64,000 nucleotides of DNA from Marchantia polymorpha subsp. ruderalis (GCA_037833965.1 AP031353.1:5830501-5894500), one strand, 5' to 3'. Shown: positions 35,200 through 47,743, counted from the stretch's first letter. The notes: generated from the letters alone by a model not told the origin. Program-made: numbers and translations.

Positions 35200-36310
35200 A
35201 GCTCAGCTGCTTCCCGATCATCCCTCCCATTTGCCCGGCACTGGCACAGTATTCACATAAATCGTGATGATGATCACCCTCGTGTTATCTCCGTCTCTTT
35301 CCTTCCAACTTCCCTTCCTTCCATCATCCCTCCCTACCCTTCATCTCTTTCACATCTGCATATTTCCTTCCATTTCCTAAGCTCCTCTCTCTAACACACC
35401 ATCACAGTCAGTCAGTCCGTCTCTCTCTCTCTCTCTCTCCCTCTCTCTCTCTCTCCCCCTCCCTCGCTCGGTCGCTCCCTCTCTTCTCGCACGAGTCTTC
35501 CTCTTTCACCCTCTTTTCGTCTTTAAGATCTTATCATTTCTCCTGTGCTTGGAAAGAGGAGTTGAGGAGGAGGCAGGCAGCAGGCTGGGCGGGGCGGGGC
35601 TGAGCAGTCAGACCAGTACTTCCTTTTTTCCTTCCTTCTGAGAGTCAGTAGTAATCGGAGGAGTACCGGAGTGCTGCTGCAACCGTAGCTTCACTCCAGC
35701 CAGCAGCCCTCCCCCGAGGGCTCAGGGAAGGCGAGACCCGGCCCAGAACCCAACCCGAACAGACAGACAGACAGACTAGACTTACTTCTTCTCTGAGTCT
35801 CTTCCTTCGTTCTGTTCTGCTCTGTTCGGGGGCCTGGCTTGGGGGGCTGGGCTGGGCTGGAGCCCTGGACCGACTGGCGTTTTTTTCTAGTCTGGGGGGC
35901 TGGGCTGGGCTGGGCTGCTGCCTCTGCTCGAGTGGGCATGGCTGTCACGTCGAGAAGGACGGCCAGGCTGCTCTCGAGCGAGTGATAGAGAGATACTTTG
36001 ACGCGATAGCGAAGGAAGAAAAAGAGGTAGTTTAGGAAGCGAGTCATGCAATATAGGCCGACAGCCATAATCTCTCGCTTCCTCGAGCTTTCATGCACCT
36101 GCCTGGATTAACTCTACAAATACTGCCCTTCACATTAATAAAATATTTCCTAAATTCTCTCCCCTTTCTCTGTCGGGCTCCCCCCTTCTCTCACTCTCTC
36201 GCTCTCACTCTCGTCTCTCTTTTTCTGAGTCTGGGAGGAGTGATGATGAGCTGGGCGTGCCCAGATCCGAGGTGAGGTAAGGTAAGGTAAGGTGAGGTGA
36301 GCTCCTATCT
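35200..36310. promoter_or_regulatory. CT/GA-rich and G-rich upstream region
   Basis: Upstream of the TATA box on the minus strand lies about 1.1 kb of biased sequence: long CT runs at 35418-35462 (GA on the transcribed strand, the type bound by plant BPC/GAGA factors), G-rich tandem motifs at 35838-35914 and GGTGAGGTAAGGTAAGGT repeats at 36270-36300. It looks like a promoter or pyrimidine-rich 5' UTR. It could serve the minus-strand miRNA gene, a plus-strand transcript, or both. ORFs through it are low-complexity Pro/Ser/Arg translations and I do not accept them as genes. Confidence 0.45.
35841..35914 (+). other. Two G-quadruplex-forming motifs
   Basis: GGGGGGCTGGGCTGGGCTGG at 35841-35860, and at 35894-35914 a run of six G followed by three CTGGG units. 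The second fits the G3+N1-7 rule four times. They lie about 0.8 kb upstream of the predicted pri-MIR529 start, on the opposite strand. Confidence 0.7.
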
Positions 36311-38300
36311 ACTCTACACTCACTTCTACTAACCCGCTCAGTCTCGCTGACTTGACGACGTAAGACGGTCGACATGTGATCGCCTCAGAAGAGCCCCAGG
36401 GCCCCCAGAAACTTCAATGCGAGTAATACGAATTTTTACTTTCGTCCGGAAAGAAGGAATGACAGGAAAGAAAAGGAAAGGAAAGAAAAGGAAAGGATGA
36501 AGGGAAGGGAAGGGGAGGGGGTCAAAGTCCATGGATGGGATGCGATGCATGATATGGCGAAAATGGAACGGCATGGCATGGAGGCCGGAATATAACGGGT
36601 CGGCCGAGCAACGGGAGGAGACAGAGAGGTGCGGGCAGCTGGCCAGCGCAGACTCTGGACGAGCTCAGAATAGCGGTTTGTTTTCACTTAAATTTAGGTC
36701 TGGACGTAAATCCGCGAAAGGCGGCACAGAAGTGAAAAGCAGAAGTTCTAAATTTGACAACCCACTGAACTTTGCTATCTTCATTGACTTCGCTAATTGA
36801 TTGTTTTATTTATTTTTGGTTTCTTCCGAGGTGTTCGTGATTTTCACTTCTTGCGCCTCCCGGCTTTAATTAGTTGCCTCCCCGTATAATTAGGGGTATA
36901 ATAGGCTCGGTCGCTTGGTTGAGTTGGTGGCATGTGTCGAAGACGGCAGCTACAGCTGCTGCAGGGAAAAATTAGACCTCCGTCTGGTGGATAAAGTCAA
37001 GCCCGCTCGGTGGTTCACGGTAGCTTGCCCCTCGCTCCCACGAGATTTGGTAAGCCATGTGGCCGCATTAGAGCCAATTAATCAGACTCTGATTAATTGG
37101 CTCGACGAGATCCACCCAGACGTACCCTCCTAAGACAGCATTCCATGCAGTGATTCCACTGGTCTCGACTGCTGCTCGGGTTACCTTGTGCGTCTTTGAC
37201 TGAAGGGGAGGGAAGGGAAGCAGGCAGCCAAAGAGCCACAGCCGCAGAGTCGCACATCCATCACATGCAGGGTCAAGGTGTACTGCCTCGCAAGACAAGC
37301 TACTCTACGCACGCCCAAACACATACACTTTGGAGACAGCAGCCATCGTCCTATCATGAGCGAGACAAGCTTGGAAAAGCAAAGCGGTATGTTGCACTGC
37401 TCGCGTGAGAGCTTTTTAGCGCATGAACCGTGCACTGTAGGCCATGCGCTTTGGTGGACGGTGCAAGCAACTTCGATGTCGTGCCACCGGAGGACGAGGC
37501 GGAGCGAAGGTATCTGGACTCTACAGAATATTTAACGAGCAGCAGCATATCTAACCGTATATATTAATGGAACATTCTCAGCGAATCTACACAGTAATTT
37601 CAAGCCCTCTGTCCGGCCTGAGCCCGAGTGAGGGATTGGTTTGTTTCCAGTTGGCCAGGGGCGAGGGTCGTATTTTATGCATTCTTCCCACAGTTCTCAT
37701 CATTAGTCTTATAAAGGTAGGCTAAACCAATGCTGCAGTGCGAAACTTTCTCGCTCTCTCGCTTTCTCATTGATGTGTGCGTCCCTGCAGCTTCTTCTGG
37801 TTCTCAATGTGGCCTCCTGGCCATTTGCCTGCCTGCCTCGAACCAGTACAGTCCTGGAGTAGTTTGGATGCTCTCTGCGGGTCCAGGACATGGTGGTATA
37901 TACTAAGCGGTACTCGTGTACGGTACGAGGTGAAGATTTCCCTCCACATCACCTCCTCCGATCTACTGTGTGCAAACAGTTACTTTCGACCCTGTGTTCT
38001 CGCCTCATATTTTGCCCACGACTGCCTGCACTACACGACAGTATACACCTTGAAAACATTATTCTGCCAACAGTTGTCGGATGTCCTTCCCAAGTTGCCG
38101 ACGACTCAATCCTCCCTCCCATCCCTTGCCAATCCTCCCTCAGGAGTTCCCGCAAGATGGACAATATATTCTCACATTCATCCTCGGGCTCTGCCATTCC
38201 ATTTGATCCGTTGCCGCTTCCATTCCCTCCCCCTCCCTTCCTCCACATTTATTAAAATATTTGCATGAAACCTTGCCCATTGTCACTCCTGCCTGCTTCA
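36311..38300. other. Mixed-composition spacer, no gene recognised
   Basis: About 2 kb with short frames on both strands, none with a recognisable domain. It holds purine-rich AGGAAAGGAAAG repeats near 36470-36520 and a 33-bp palindrome at 37071. Confidence 0.4.
37071..37103. other. 33-bp perfect palindrome
   Basis: GAGCCAATTAATCAGA, one C, then its exact reverse complement TCTGATTAATTGGCTC. The 16-bp arms are perfect. The AATTAATC cores resemble homeodomain-type sites (inference), but a young fold-back duplication is equally possible. Confidence 0.85.
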
Positions 38301-41300
38301 CACACTATTAACGTTCAAACTACTCGTACCGTATTCTAGAGACGGATCGATCATCACATCGCTGTAACCTGTCATTCTTAGTTCAGCAACCACTCACGAA
38401 GTTGTACTTCATTCCTAGACTTCATAATGGTTTCTCCTAGGACAAACGGCATGTTGTGTCGATCTGACTTGATCACCTTCATGCACAAGTGGCTCGGAGA
38501 ATGAGGATTTAGACTGCTACGAAGAGACTACTGTAGTGGAATCATAATAAACTTTCTGAAGAGATTGCTCTCATAAATAGATTTCGCTTTGTACTTCTCG
38601 TTATGGCATGTGCATCACTCCAAAACTCTCACGTTTATTTCCTTGCACAATTAAACAAATCGATTAAAAAACGTGGTCAGCAACTAGGCTTATCATTTTT
38701 GCGGCCTAATCACATAGAATTTTCTCTTCTCGAATCTTTGTTTAAGAATGGACGTAGAACAAATATATAGATCTGGATTATTTACATTCCTTTTCTTTTT
38801 CATTTTGTGTTCTGTTGCGCCTGTGTACTTTTGGGGTTGCTTTTTTGTCGATTATTTTCCTTTTGCATGTATACTCGATCAATGCTCCAACCTTTTTTGT
38901 CCTTTTAGATTTTACTGTAAATGGATCATGGTATATAAATAACTGGTTTCAAAAGAGAAGAAGACTTGCGCTTAGAATAGCTTAGTGTCTGTGGCAATAT
39001 TCATATCTTTAATGGCTACTTTTTCTCAAGATTATCACCCTTTGAAATTCAGTTAAGAGGTAGACAGTACAAGAAAGCCACATGCCGAGAATCCGACCCC
39101 ACTAAGGGCCTGCAAACAGGAAATGTACTCTTCTCTACACCTTTTATCCCAATCAGGCCAAGCTACAGCATTCTACTTGTGTCCGGCTTTGCGGCCAACG
39201 GTACTATTATCCTCCCTCAGTTATAAAAATTCTGGTCACTGAATCTAAATTTCCTACGGACTTTAGTGCGGAGACCATTCATTTATATTTTAAAAAATTC
39301 ATACATATATGATGGCATTTTACATTTGTAATAAGATGGAACGCTTACAACGATGTTTCTTTCACAAATGAAAGAGAGAACCAGTTGAACGGCATTAGAG
39401 TAGTGATTCCAGAACAAATGATGTAGAAATTCGAGAGAACCCGAGATCTAATTAATATCCAGTAATCTAAAATTAATTATAAAATTTACAGACATTATCA
39501 TTTTTCCAAATAAATTTCTTCATAAACGCAATCCATCAAATATCTCTTGAAATTGGTATTATTCCTTAAAAATTCAAATTTTAAAACTAAACTCATTTTT
39601 TGTATAAATTCTAGTTAGTTTGACTTTGATTACTAGACCAGTTAGATGCCGTTAGATGAGACGGCTGAAAGATCTTCTGGACAAAATCAGACATTTAAAT
39701 AAAATAACCTCAGGATTTTAATTACGTAGTCTGAATGAATTCATCTGTTCACTTCTTCTGTCTATTTTATAATCAAAGTCAATAGAAATGTCCAAATATA
39801 TGATGATAGCAATAAAATTTATCAAACCTACATTTTAGATAAAAAGAAATTTGTCTCATATGCCTCATAACTTGAACTTCTTTAAGCCTTTAGATTTGCA
39901 TTTTTCTGATTTCTTACAATAATTCAGCACAGATAATTACATATGGATGCACAGAAAATATCTTTAAACTTGAAATCTTATACTTTTCTATCTTCTGTAT
40001 TAAATAATCATCATACAAACACACACAAAAACATTTATTTAGATATATAGATTTTTTTTTCACCAGACTTATAAATTTGCTAAATGAAGATTTTTTTCAT
40101 ATATCAAAATTAATTTTAAAGTGCACACGATTCTATTGAAAATAAAGATTAAAAGATTCAATTTTAACTTTAATGTTCAAAATCAATAGCCATAGCCATT
40201 TATTCCATTTTATATTATTGATATTACATTAAAAAATCTCTTCTCCTCATAAATTTTTTAATTGGAAATAATATTTGATGATTCAAAACATAACAAATCT
40301 TATTCGACAGCAAAAAAGTGAATGAAAATAAAATGAATGACATAGAAGTAACAAATCTTACTTCTATGTCATTCATTTTTTACCTTTTTTATTCATGATA
40401 CCCTTATGTACTGTAAAATTTAGTTTGCATAAAAGAATATTTGCTAACAAACGTGCATTTTAAAGACAAATTAAAAAGTTACTGCATATGATCATTAAAT
40501 ATCTAGTCGAAGTTTATATTTTTCAACTTTGATGTTTGACAATAATACAGTACACCGATCATAGTTCATTTCTGTTTGCAATTGATTTTTTCTCTGATAT
40601 TATTGCATTTATTTTTTTATGTGAACGTACAATTTTAATTTATATTTCAAGTTGAAGCAAGTAAAAATTTATGACTAAAATTTATTTTTTGATAGATTCA
40701 ATATCAATATATATTAAATTATAAAGTTTTAAAATATGAATATCGATATAAAAAATTTAATATTTTGGTTATTATTACATTTTTTTATTCATCAAACTCC
40801 TTTTGACCTTTTGGATTTCATATGTCTAGCAATTGGATACAAGTTCATATATTTATAATCATAGTTAAAATTTTTGAAAGCATAAATTGCATCAATGATG
40901 AATTCTAGTTGTGTGAAATCATCTTCTTCTGGAATTACATATTCTAAAAACAAGAACTACAAGCTTTAACTAAAATCTAAACAATGTTCAACTTGGGTTT
41001 TGGCTTGTACTTGAATATATTGTCTAGCATAAACTCCAACAAACTAGGAAAATCCTATACCTATACCAACTAAGTTTAAGCTAATCAAACTCTAGTTCAG
41101 ACTTGAGTTTGACTAACAATATGTCTCTTAACTCATATCACGACGGCAATAATCTTCATAATCCATAATATTACTATAAAAAAAGTTATGCAAGAAAACT
41201 TAGCACATGACTTCTTTTTAAACTTAGACTAATTTGAATTAAGTTCTAGCCAAACAAGCTATGTAAAAATATAGAGAGAAAACTATAATTGTTTTGTAAA

Positions 41301-41339
41301 CTCTTCTTCTTGTGCTCCTCATGCAAAATCTACATAATA
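38301..41339. other. AT-rich intergenic region
   Basis: Increasingly AT-rich, with no coding motif that I recognise. A perfect 22-bp-stem hairpin at 40330-40379 is the only clear structure. Confidence 0.5.
40330..40379. other. Perfect 22-bp-stem hairpin
   Basis: The left arm 40330-40351 (AAAATGAATGACATAGAAGT plus AA) and the right arm 40358-40379 are exact reverse complements around loop CAAATC. The loop and edge ACAAATCTTA also occur at about 40298, so a template switch during replication probably made the right arm. Confidence 0.85.
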
Positions 41340-44300
41340 GTGCAATGTATAATAAAATTCTTCAAAAGAATAACTTTCTTGGATGCATTAAATGAACTTA
41401 ACGTCAATCTTGATAAGCTCAAATTCTTTATCACAAATTTCATTTCTTATTGAATATTATCTCACATGTTTTTGTTATTGTTTATTTTTCAATTTGCAAC
41501 AAGATGTAACTCACTATAAATATCACAATGAAGATTGACAAACTCATATTTTAATCCCATCTTAGTGATTAGCTTATTCAACTTAATAATTTTCTTGCTT
41601 CTTCTATTGCCGCCACATCTTCATCCTCTATTGTGAACTCAATTATGCATTTTTTTTAAGTAGATCTACTAACAATGCATCAATCATCAAATGTTAACAG
41701 ATTTATTTTTACAGATCAAAGTAGTAGATTTTATTTTATTAATCTTATCCATAGTCAACATCAACATGATCCAACAAGGATATGTCATTATCAAATATAT
41801 TATCAAACAACACACCATAATACTTAAACCTCCTTGTATATCTAAAAATGCAAAATTTTATTTTTAATGCAACTTTTCTAGATTTGACATGAACATGCTC
41901 ATCTTGCACATAGTTACAACATGTGAGGTTTTGTGAATAGTATCAAATACACAACTTTATCATAAAAAATTGATAACAGTTTTTTTCAATGCCATTGATT
42001 AAACATTAAGCTTCGAAGAGTTTGAAGTGTGCTTCCAAAGTAATCCTACTCCTTTTAAGTCTGCAATGAAGAACATCTGAAGCATGCATTGAACGTACTT
42101 GACTTGAAGCATCCATAGACTTCTTTTCTCCAATCCCTATTAACACAAATATTTTTGAACTCATTCAATATCTACATCATAAATACATAAGAAATCTTGC
42201 ATTTGTCAAAGTTGATTTGAATTTTTTTTCCAAATGAACATGTCATTCACATAGATTTCATTAATCACATGTTTTATATATACACATGAATCATGAGATA
42301 TTTGCTTAATGGGATCCCATCAAAACGTAAATTGCTTGATGGAACCCATCAAGTTTCAATTTACCTGATGGGACCTCATCAACGGTGTGTCGTCGATGAG
42401 TTCTAATAAATGTTCTAGTATGAATATGTTCTAATTCGTGTTTTTGCGATGGCTTCAACGGCCTACCACTGGAGTTTAACAAAACTGAATATCGCCCGCA
42501 AGATTTTCCGACCCAACCGAATTTACCAAAGCTTCTAGACATTAAGGTTTGCACTCGCGTTCCAAATTCAATCTGCACATGCACATTGAATTGAAGAAAT
42601 CCCTTTTGGATCTAGAAACAGTGATAAACAGATCTGAGAGACAGTGCAATGCCACGGTCAGTACACCTTCCACCTCTAGTAATTGTGAATTCTTTTGTGA
42701 GTAGAAATCACTGGAGAATAAATTTGAAACAATCAAATTTCTACTCCAACAGATCTATAGCACCAGACTACCACAATGAAGATTTTTGCACACATGAATT
42801 GATGCGGACGAATTCATCGTTGAAACAACGGTGTGTTGTTAATAAGACGATTTGACGGTGGACGTGGACCGTTCCGTGGGGTCCCATCAGGTAAATTGAA
42901 ACTTGATGGGGTCCATCAAGCAATTTACGTTTTGATGGAGTTCGATCAAGCAAATCTCTCCATGAATCATACATATTTGAAAATTCTTGTACTTCCATGA
43001 ATTCATCGAATCTTGCAGTTGGTTATCAATCAAATGGCTTTAAACAATATAGTATTTTTATCAATCTATAAATCTATCTCTTTTGAGCTCTCTCAAAGCC
43101 AACTATTTTTTGCATGTAAATTCTTTATATTTAAGAGACATAATAAATTATTGTAACCACATCCATCTGATTGAAAACTATACTAAATATTGCTACTAGT
43201 GCACATCAAAATTAAATTATTGCATATTTTGCTACACTTGAAAAAAAATTGTTGTAGTTCACAACTTTTTTTAGTGTAAAACCTATAACCATCAACCATA
43301 CTTTGAAGATTTTTCTTTTATTGTATGTCTGAATGTACTTTGACTTATACATTCATTTGCTGAAAATCAAAATTTGATTTCTTCCAAGCTTCACTAGCTT
43401 TTTGATTTTATTATATGTTATCATCCATCGTATTTCACGCTCCTTGGTAATATTTTACTCAAACCTATTGACATAGGTTTGAGTTTTTTTATGAAAAAAA
43501 TCATTTTTTTTAATATCAATGCAATATGATCATCATCCTCAATATCAAAATCATGATTTTTGAAAATGGATGAATTAGTCCATACTTCAAACCTCATATG
43601 AGCTACAATAATCCGATTTCATGATAAACTAATAGACAATATTTTTTGATCTCTATTATCGGATGCATAATTTTGAGTTTTATCAACAATAATCCATCTA
43701 TAAATTTTTGCTCTTCAAAATTTGTTTGTTTATAGTTTTTGAATTTGTTTCATTTTACTTGAATGTGTTTCATTTGTAGTGAAGTTTCTTCTTGTGTTGC
43801 ATCATTAATTACGTAATGATCCATCTTTACTTCAACAATATTACTTAGTGAAAATTTGTTCTTGTTAGTACAAGAAGCTTGCAAAATTTCCACTTTTTCA
43901 ATAAACATAATTCATAAAAAGAAACATATGTACTTACAATAACTTAATTAACTTACTTTCATAGCCTATAACTCTTCACATTAATAGCATATACCAAAAA
44001 ACTATACTTCTTTATATTAAAAATTTCACACCAATTTCATAATGTTTTGGTTAGGTATGAAAAAAAAAGCCCTATAATGAAAGAATTGAAATGATTATAA
44101 TCAACCATTTTTTTTTTATGATTGTTCAAAGTGTGTCAACAATTTGATCGCATTAGAAATATATATCAAATATATTATGGCATCTATAGCTTTAGTACAA
44201 AATTTACATGATACACAAGATTGTCTAAACATTATGCACAACTTTTCCAACATTGTTTGCTTTACTTTCTAAAAATACTGTTGTGTTCTCGAATGTAAAT

Positions 44301-44900
44301 AGTGGTGAAATGAAAAGTAATTCCCTACTCTTTGCACTGATTTTGATAATCCTTAGAATATCCTCACTATTAATCTTGTACATAAATCTCACTTTTTACC
44401 TAGTCTGAGTCTAATTTGATCTTTCCAAGTTTTAGATCATCATATATTTGTGTGAAACTATAAATTCAGACATACCTTAAACAATCATCAATAAAAAATA
44501 CATATTGTAGCTTCTTGTAGAATGAAATTTTTGGAGAGAGTTTTCACATTTCAATGTGTACATACTCAAGTAGCTCCTTGGACTTTATGAGTATAACACC
44601 AAAGGTTTGTCTATAATGCTTGTACATAACACAATCTTCATAAATTTTTAATTTCATTTTACCAATATTAGTTTACAAAAATCTATCAAAAAATGTCAAA
44701 TTACTAATATTCATGTGTCGTACTCTAGAATGTTATACATGCACCATATGAGTTCAAGATGTAATAAAATAGACTTCAACATATATATTAATGCCCTGTA
44801 GCATGTTTAGATTGTTGTGTTTGGAATATCTTAACATAGTGTTATCACATTTGCTCACCTTGAACACTTACTTTCTTGAACTTCATTCAAAGTGAATATG
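41340..44900 (-). pseudogene. Copia-3 pol, heavily decayed
   Basis: A minus-strand relative of Copia-1/2 recognised by residual DNA and protein similarity. At 41500-41760 ATCACAATGAAGATTGAC, then GTGATTAGCTTATTCAAC, then a TGCATTTTTTTTAAGTAGATCT block parallel the RNase H region of copy A at 10390-10560. Near 42230-42262 the minus strand reads YVNDMFIWKK, an RT YVDDMLI remnant. At 44470-44660 it reads EDCVMYKHYRQTFG, ELLEYVHIEM and YVFFIDDCLR, i.e. integrase CEHCVxGK, LELVHSDL and FIDDxSR. The order IN-RT-RNase H on minus is consistent. Stops are dense, so this is much older than Copia-2. A MITE is inserted at 42295-42960. Both ends are uncertain. Confidence 0.65.
42295..42960. mobile_element. 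Mutator-like MITE, 666 bp, 10-bp TSD
   Basis: Direct repeats CATGAATCAT flank the element at 42285-42294 and 42961-42970. The ends are inverted repeats of about 80 bp: left GAGATATTTGCTTAATGGG, right (reversed) GAGAGATTTGCTTGATCG, both followed by CATCAAAACGTAAATTGC, CTTGATGG, CCCATCAAGTTTCAATTT and ACCTGATGGG. A 10-bp duplication, long termini and a GAGA start are characteristic of Mutator-like non-autonomous elements. It carries no transposase; internal frames are not coding. It sits inside decayed Copia-3, so it is younger than that element. Confidence 0.88.
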
Positions 44901-46439
44901 TGATAACTTATAGATAACCCCGATAAAATCTTCATCAATTGTGAATAAATTTTGATAGGCAAAAAAATTTGACATTAATGTTGCATTTACGTCCATTGAA
45001 GAAATACTTTTCATTTTATAAATCTAAATGAAGCAATTAATGTCTACAACTTGAGTTGACAATTACATTGATAAATATTTGATATGATCATATATAATAA
45101 ACTACTATCAGAAAATAGGTTTAAAAATTCAAAAAACTTTGATTGCAAAAATAAATAAATTTATGTACAAATTTTTATTAAGTTATAGATGAAACACATT
45201 TATGATTTATTATCTTTTGAGGTTCCGAATTGCAATAAATGACCCATCAACATTGAGAATGATAAAAAGTATACATCAACATTAAAAAAAAATATTACAT
45301 ACTACATCATATTACATACCACGGAATGCATATAATATACATATGTTATCACTGTTGTGATTATGACTCTTTTCAAAGCTTCATAATATTTTTCAATTGC
45401 ACAAGTACAAATTTGTTTATACTTTTAATAAATATATTTTTTAATTTGATTAACTTTTAGACTATAATTTGAAGCTTCAAATGTACACAAATTTATCAGC
45501 TTTTTCATTATATATCAAAAATATAAAAATACATAAATATTTTTCATAGAGATATAAAATATTATCAACTTAATCTTAGCATGGACAAATATATTCATTC
45601 ATAAATTCTTGAATCATGTTATTAAAAACGAGAGATAAAATAGCTGCAGATTATCATAAAATCTAACTTACCATGCATTGAAAAATACCATTATAAATGA
45701 ATTCAATATATTACTCATTCATTAATTTTCACTAAATCAATCGAAGGATGTTTTTCAAGCAAAGGAGAAAATTTTTAATCAATTCAAATCAAATGATAAA
45801 CTATATTGTAATGATACAGCAATCCAATCTAACATTGTTCCTTTGATTTTAGTTATGTATATTTTTACAACTTCAGTTCAAATTTTTCATTACACTATTA
45901 TATGTTTAGAATGAACATTACTCTCATAGTTAATAGTTGCTATATATTCAAATAAATCAGCTTAGATTTCACTAGCATGTTATTTACAAAGTCTAGATTA
46001 TATTGTTGATCATGTTAACACTTTTAAAAAAACTAAATATAGTTGAAGACAAGTAAGTCAATTTTCAGATTCTTTGCACATAAGTTTATTCGGCATAATT
46101 ATAATAAACTAAATCTTGAACATGAAAATTATATTTTCATGTTCAATGAAAATCTTATTTCAGGTGTCAATGATACAAAACAATAAATACTTGAGATAGT
46201 TATGAAATAATTTTAAATGCTTAATTCATTTCTTAGAATGTCAATTTGATAAACAAATTTCTATCTTGAATCTATTTAATCTTTCTCAACCGAATTTTGT
46301 AAAATTTAAATTGTGAAATAATTTGTGATTATTATTGCAAGGATATTTTTTATCATAATTGTGGTAGTGCAGTTTTTTTGTTTTTTCAAAAATAGAGTAG
46401 TTAGGACAGAAATCCATGTAGTTTTTAATTTTTGAGGTA
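44901..46439. other. AT-rich spacer
   Basis: No recognisable gene. Possibly upstream (gag/LTR) remains of Copia-3, but I could not align LTR blocks with confidence. Confidence 0.4.
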
Positions 46440-47396
46440 GAAGTAATTAGATTAGAAGAGAATAAGCCTTTTTACTATAGATGCTAAGTAGGAATATGAA
46501 GCCCGAAGGATCTTCAGTAGAAGCGATCGGCCTTCGAAGGTTGATGAGGTCCTAATGCGAAGGAACTGATCGGGAAGACTCAAGTAGCGGAAGGATGTAC
46601 GAAGAACTAGCTTTTCCAAATACCTAGGAAGGTATTCGGACAGGGGTATTTGGTAATCGGAGATGAGGACCTCGGAGTTTCCACGGGAATCCAAGCGGCG
46701 AAGGATCCCCATGGAAGTAAAAGATACCGCCGCACGGGAAAGAAATTTGAATGGCGGCACCTTCAATTCGCACGAGTTGGGCAGAACGTTGCGACGGCGG
46801 GGTACACCCGAGGGAAAGCGAGTTTAATTCCCACATTCCACGAACACATTATCGCAATTGACGAGAGATGGGGGTGCGAAAGCTCAAGCGAGAAGGAGCA
46901 GCTATGGCGCGTTCAATCCGATTGACCGCTCTTAGAGTTCTCGAAGCCGGATCGAGAGCTTATCGTTGTAACTTGATCCTCGTGAAGATGAACTTCTTGC
47001 TCTAGAGCGGAAATTGGGCGAGCGCAGCGATAGTGCAAGAGTGGGACAACGGTGGCCTACCGAAGCCATCGGGCTATCGAGTAAATCACGAGACTTGGCA
47101 AATTGGGTATTGGAAAAAAGTCTTGAGACGTTGCGCAGGAGACGAAGGCAACCTTACCTTTGACAATGAGAGTGTCAAGGTAACACGAGAGGAGTAAAAA
47201 TCCTACGCAGCTTTGTTTAAGCACCAACGCACCAGCAAAAATGGATACCAGATCATTTGGTATCACGATCGGTTCAGAAGAAATGTGGCGATGGCGTTAA
47301 TGTAGATTCTTTGACTTGCTCGGGCCACTTATATGATGACTTGGCAGGTTGGATTTGTGGAACGGGCACTTAGAGGATATCGTATTCACTAGGCGC
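46440..47396 (+). pseudogene. Coiled-coil ORF element E, N-terminal part
   Basis: A sharp jump in G+C at about 46440 starts the family element. Across shifted frames it reads ALRVLEAGSRAYRC (about 46925-46965), then YWKKVLRRCAGDEGNLTF, SVKVTREE, a stop, SKNGYQIIW, RRNVAMALM, TYMMTWQVGFVERALRGYRIH (47108-47390). These correspond to F's WKEVLGRCAGEEGHLLF, SVQVTKEEE, KNGYK, RRNVAVALL and TYMTSWKVGFVELAL. The reading breaks at 47391 inside IHWA because a Gypsy element is inserted; it resumes at 50609 with the continuation RIFW-like. Function unknown. Confidence 0.65.
47392..47396. repeat. Left target-site duplication GGCGC
   Basis: Identical to 50604-50608 at the other end of the Gypsy element; 5 bp is the usual duplication length for Ty3-gypsy insertion. 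Confidence 0.8.
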
Positions 47397-47742
47397 TTTA
47401 ACTAGCTTTAGTTCGTTAGAACTAAAGTAGAGATTACTCTAAATATTGATATAGATACTTTAGTGTGCACTAGTCATAGCTGCCACGTTAGCGATCCGCG
47501 CGCTTGATAGGTACAGAGTGGATGTGTTAGTTGACAGTGCCACGTCAGCAATTCGTGTGCTTGTAGGTAAGGATTGAGTGTGTTAGTTGGGAGCGCCACG
47601 CCACAAGGAGATAAGATCTTATCTCCTTGTACTTGTTGGTGAGAGCTATATAAGGGAGAGGAGAATCATTGTAGGTATCTCTCATCTTCAGAGTTTACGT
47701 TTCTATTTTCGAGTGAGTTTCTCTTTATACCTTAGTGTTACA
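47397..47742 (+). repeat. Gypsy 5' LTR (346 bp)
   Basis: Begins TTTAAC (one change from TGTAAC) and ends GTTACA, the inverted LTR termini. It contains a hairpin (47406-47427), two ~57-bp tandem units each with (C/G)TGCCACGT and GTGTTAGTTG, a perfect 28-bp palindrome (47603-47630), and a TATA box TATATAA near 47648. The last ~103 bp match the 3' LTR fragment. Confidence 0.85.
47603..47630. other. 28-bp perfect palindrome in Gypsy LTR
   Basis: ACAAGGAGATAAGA followed by its exact reverse complement, directly upstream of the LTR TATA box. The absent 5' part of the 3' LTR prevents checking its conservation within the element. Confidence 0.85.
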
Positions 47743-47743
47743 A

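Noticed and set aside
35691..36098. 136-codon minus-strand frame over the G-rich region
   Set aside because: The translation is low-complexity Pro/Ala/Gln/Arg from CTGGG and CT repeats, has no domain, and overlaps likely promoter DNA.
34770..36310. GGTGAGGTGAGG-type runs as a CRISPR-like or telomeric array
   Set aside because: Units are 5 bp, irregular and without spacers; these are plain microsatellites, and the genome is eukaryotic.
37190..37215. TTTGACTGAAGGGGAGGG resembling miR319
   Set aside because: Several mismatches to miR319 and no complementary arm within reach; chance similarity in purine-rich DNA.
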